Of a DNA stretch of 9,011 bases, positions 6,878 through 9,011 are shown piece after piece; the first letter of the stretch is position 1, and the number at the start of each line of letters is the position of its first letter. Both the position numbers and the translations under genes were made by a program. Source of the stretch: Firmicutes bacterium UBA6226 (GTDB taxonomy: Bacteria; Bacillota_A; Clostridia; Peptostreptococcales; Acidaminobacteraceae); contig DJWQ01000037.1 in the NCBI GenBank assembly GCA_002441045.1, positions 1-9,011 on the forward strand. Direction: 5' to 3'. The notes below the pieces were generated by a model. That model had not been told where the DNA came from. It ran no database searches and saw only the letters and a list, made by a program, of their open reading frames with translations.

Positions 6878-6897
6878 ATATTAGGAAGGTAAAATAT

Positions 6898-8226
6898 ATG
6901 CCAGATAGAGAAAGCAAAAAAGAAGAAAGACGTAAAAAGAGAGAAGCTTTTTTTAACGATGCTGAGATTTGGTGGGATAAACTCGATAATACCGCACATA
7001 TTTTTCCTGTAATTGCAGGTGAAAATATGTCGAACGTGTACCGAATAAGTGTGATTCTCAAGGAGGACATTATACCAGAAAAGCTTCAAGAGGCACTTTC
7101 AATTGTCTTGCCTAAGTTTAAAGGGTTTAATGTTAGATTGAGACAGGGACTTTTCTGGTATTATTTTGAGAAAAATGGCAAACCTGCTCCAACGGTTAAA
7201 GAAGAATCATATTATCCATGCCGACTCATCGTACCACATAAGAATAGAAGCTATTTGTTTAGAGTTAGTTACTATAAAAAGAAGATTAATCTAGAAGTAT
7301 TCCATGTTCTTTCAGATGGCATGGGAAGTTTGGCTTTTTTAAAAGAGCTAACCTATCAATACCTAAGATTGGTTCATCCGACGTTACGTGAAACACTTGG
7401 TGATACCTTGAGCAGTGAAACCTCAATGAACCGTGAGGATAGTTTCTTAAGTAACTTTAAGAAAAAAGCAGCCAAACCATATGTTTCAAATAGAGCTTTT
7501 TTAATTAAAGGTCCTAAACTGACCAAAAATGAAATAGGCATCTTACACGGTTATATGCAGGTCGATCAGCTTAAAGCGGTTGCTCGCAATTTAGGTGTCA
7601 CCATCAATGAACTTTTAGTAGCGGTGTTTACGTATAGTATCTATAAGGAACACCAAGAAGATGTTAAAAACAACAAAGCCATAAGAATTGCAGTTCCTGT
7701 AAACTTAAGAGGCTTTTTTGAGTCAATTACGACAAAGAATTTTTTCGCGGTAGTTTCTTCCGAATTTCAAGCCGATAATGATAATTACACATTTGAAGAA
7801 GTGCTTGAGATCGTAAAAACCAGCCTAAGAAATCAAATTACACAAGAAAATTTAATGAAGATCGTCTCTTATAATGTTTCCAATGAGAAGAATCTTTTGA
7901 TTCAGGTTTTACCACTGGAGATTAAAAAGCTTGCAATGTACTACATTTTTAGAAAAGCTTCGCTTGCCAATACGTCGACTATTTCTAATCTAGGTAATGT
8001 CGTTTTCAAGGAAGAATATACGCCCTATATCGACAAAGTGAGTGCAATCATCGCATTATCGAAAGGACAAAACTTAAAGGGAATCGTTTGCTCGTATAAC
8101 GGGATTCTATCGTATACGTTCAGCTCAATTTTGGTTAAGCCAGCAATTCAAAGGCGATTTTTCAGAAAGTTTGTGGAACTAGGCGTAGATGTAACCATAG
8201 AAAGCAATGGGGTGTACGATGAGTAA
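6898..8226 (+). CDS. Condensation/alcohol-acetyltransferase-superfamily acyltransferase
   Basis: This 442-aa protein belongs to the chloramphenicol-acetyltransferase-like / NRPS condensation fold. The hallmark HxxxDG is present as H136-V-L-S-D140-G141, with H136 the expected general base for moving an acyl group to a hydroxyl or amine. The second half has VPVNLRGFF (about 266-274) and NTSTISNLGNV (about 358-368), fitting the C-terminal subdomain of stand-alone members. No carrier domain, signal peptide or TM helix is visible; residues 1-17 are very basic. AGGAAGG at 6883-6889 lies 8 nt before the ATG. It is the first gene of a tight operon, overlapping the next gene by 8 nt, and sits behind an attenuator-like leader. 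A partner membrane protein suggests a lipid or cell-envelope acceptor, which is inference. Substrate and product are unknown. Confidence 0.8.
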   Translation: MPDRESKKEERRKKREAFFNDAEIWWDKLDNTAHIFPVIAGENMSNVYRISVILKEDIIPEKLQEALSIVLPKFKGFNVRLRQGLFWYYFEKNGKPAPTVKEESYYPCRLIVPHKNRSYLFRVSYYKKKINLEVFHVLSDGMGSLAFLKELTYQYLRLVHPTLRETLGDTLSSETSMNREDSFLSNFKKKAAKPYVSNRAFLIKGPKLTKNEIGILHGYMQVDQLKAVARNLGVTINELLVAVFTYSIYKEHQEDVKNNKAIRIAVPVNLRGFFESITTKNFFAVVSSEFQADNDNYTFEEVLEIVKTSLRNQITQENLMKIVSYNVSNEKNLLIQVLPLEIKKLAMYYIFRKASLANTSTISNLGNVVFKEEYTPYIDKVSAIIALSKGQNLKGIVCSYNGILSYTFSSILVKPAIQRRFFRKFVELGVDVTIESNGVYDE

Positions 8227-8884
8227 ATGCAATCAATGTAACATTGAAATTAAAGACAATCATGCAGTTTGCCCGCTGTGTCAAAGTGTTTTGGAGAAAA
8301 CTGAGGCCTCTGAGAATTTATATCCCAACGTACGAGTCATTGCAAAGCGAATTGATCTTATGATTAGAATTTATGCTTTTGTGGCAATTGTGATAGAGAC
8401 TTTTCTTGCGTATTTCAATTATAGGACGTATGAAAACTCCTATTGGTCAGTATTAGTAGGTGTCGTCCTATTTTATGTTTTTGTTGCACTTAGAGTTACC
8501 TTTAAGGAAGGATATGAATATCGTACGAAAAGTATTATGCTTGTGACCATTGGGGTTATTTGCGTGGTGCTGATCGATCTACTAACAGGTTTTAGAGGCT
8601 GGTCGCTGAACTATGTATTGCCTTCTGCAATAATCCTTGTCAATACAGGCATCGTTGTCGCTATGATCATCAATATCAGAAATTGGCAAAGCTACATGAT
8701 GATTGAGCTATTCACGATACTTTGGAGCATTCTGCCATTTATACTGAACAAAATGGGATTGCTGACGAAGATGAACCTTAGTCACGTGGCATCGGGCTAT
8801 TCTGTTTTATTATTTTTAGGAACCATCATCATCGGTGGCAAACGCGCATCCAATGAACTTAAGCGAAGATTTCACGTGAGGTAG
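8219..8884 (+). CDS. Zinc-ribbon membrane protein (DUF6320-like)
   Basis: The 221-aa protein starts with a treble-cysteine-pair zinc ribbon, C4-x2-C7...C18-x2-C21, followed by about six predicted TM helices: roughly 49-68, 77-94, 105-123, 133-153, 159-178 and 192-207. The C-terminus is short and basic. The architecture matches Firmicutes proteins annotated as DUF6320, whose function is not established. An ATG at 8207 is also in frame, but I chose 8219 because it puts the zinc ribbon at the extreme N-terminus and has a G-rich Shine-Dalgarno-like GGGGTG (8209-8214) before it. The 8-nt overlap with the acyltransferase implies translational coupling, and the next gene starts 2 nt after its stop. 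A role as membrane partner or regulator of the acyltransferase is inference. Confidence 0.8.
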   Translation: MSKCNQCNIEIKDNHAVCPLCQSVLEKTEASENLYPNVRVIAKRIDLMIRIYAFVAIVIETFLAYFNYRTYENSYWSVLVGVVLFYVFVALRVTFKEGYEYRTKSIMLVTIGVICVVLIDLLTGFRGWSLNYVLPSAIILVNTGIVVAMIINIRNWQSYMMIELFTILWSILPFILNKMGLLTKMNLSHVASGYSVLLFLGTIIIGGKRASNELKRRFHVR

Positions 8885-8886
8885 AC

Positions 8887-9011
8887 ATGTCAAAAGAACC
8901 CAGCATTAGAGGTAAAATTGCTCGAAGTATGATCGCCAGTATCGCATCAACCAAACTGGTTGGCCTTAAAATAAACGTAGGTACGAATCTAAAAAGTAAA
9001 AGCTTGTTCAA
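8887..9011 (+). CDS. Third gene of the acyltransferase operon, 5' end only
   Basis: An open frame starts at ATG 8887, 2 nt after the preceding stop, with GAGG (8877-8880) as a Shine-Dalgarno inside that gene's 3' end. It runs 41 codons to the window edge without a stop. The visible N-terminus (MSKEPSIRGKIARSMIASI and onward) is basic and amphipathic but carries no motif. From memory, alpha/beta hydrolases often neighbour DUF6320 genes, so that is a reasonable guess, but nothing in these residues proves it. Confidence 0.7.
   Translation, partial: MSKEPSIRGKIARSMIASIASTKLVGLKINVGTNLKSKSLF

Overview
This window looks like a low-GC Gram-positive chromosome, most likely an anaerobic member of the Clostridia. 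That inference rests on the AT-rich sequence, strong AGGAGG-type ribosome binding sites, use of TTG starts, an S-layer homology (SLH) plus M23 peptidase protein, a GGDEF-hemerythrin fusion and a DUF6320-type zinc-ribbon membrane protein. I cannot name the genus from sequence alone; Fusibacter-like lineages would fit.

Left part (1-2040): a decaying accessory region that looks more AT-rich than the rest. It holds a short 20-bp-period tandem repeat, an SLH-M23 peptidase ORF that has lost its 5' end (no signal peptide, no ribosome binding site) but keeps its catalytic residues, a strong terminator, an 84-nt nested inverted-repeat element, an unrecognised minus-strand ORF remnant, and an alpha/beta-hydrolase relic that has lost its N-terminus and, apparently, an internal segment.

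Middle part (2075-6606): a membrane diguanylate cyclase with an extracytoplasmic CHASE-like sensor, an intact GGDEF site with inhibitory I-site, and a C-terminal hemerythrin domain with all seven iron ligands. It converges on a two-gene minus-strand operon (APC-family amino acid permease, then a cytoplasmic EstA/CE1-like esterase). One 12-bp bidirectional terminator sits between the convergent units. The permease operon has a near-consensus sigma-A promoter and a small palindrome lying over its Shine-Dalgarno.

Right part (6731-9011): a divergent plus-strand operon with its own promoter, a leader of about 130 nt ending in a terminator-like hairpin just before the first gene, then a condensation/alcohol-acetyltransferase-superfamily enzyme (HxxxDG), a zinc-ribbon six-helix membrane protein overlapping it by 8 nt, and the start of a third gene cut by the window end. 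The tight packing suggests one membrane-associated acyl-transfer module of unknown substrate. The most interesting candidates are this module with its attenuator-like leader, the oxygen- or redox-responsive c-di-GMP synthase, and the nested repeat element at 1408-1491.
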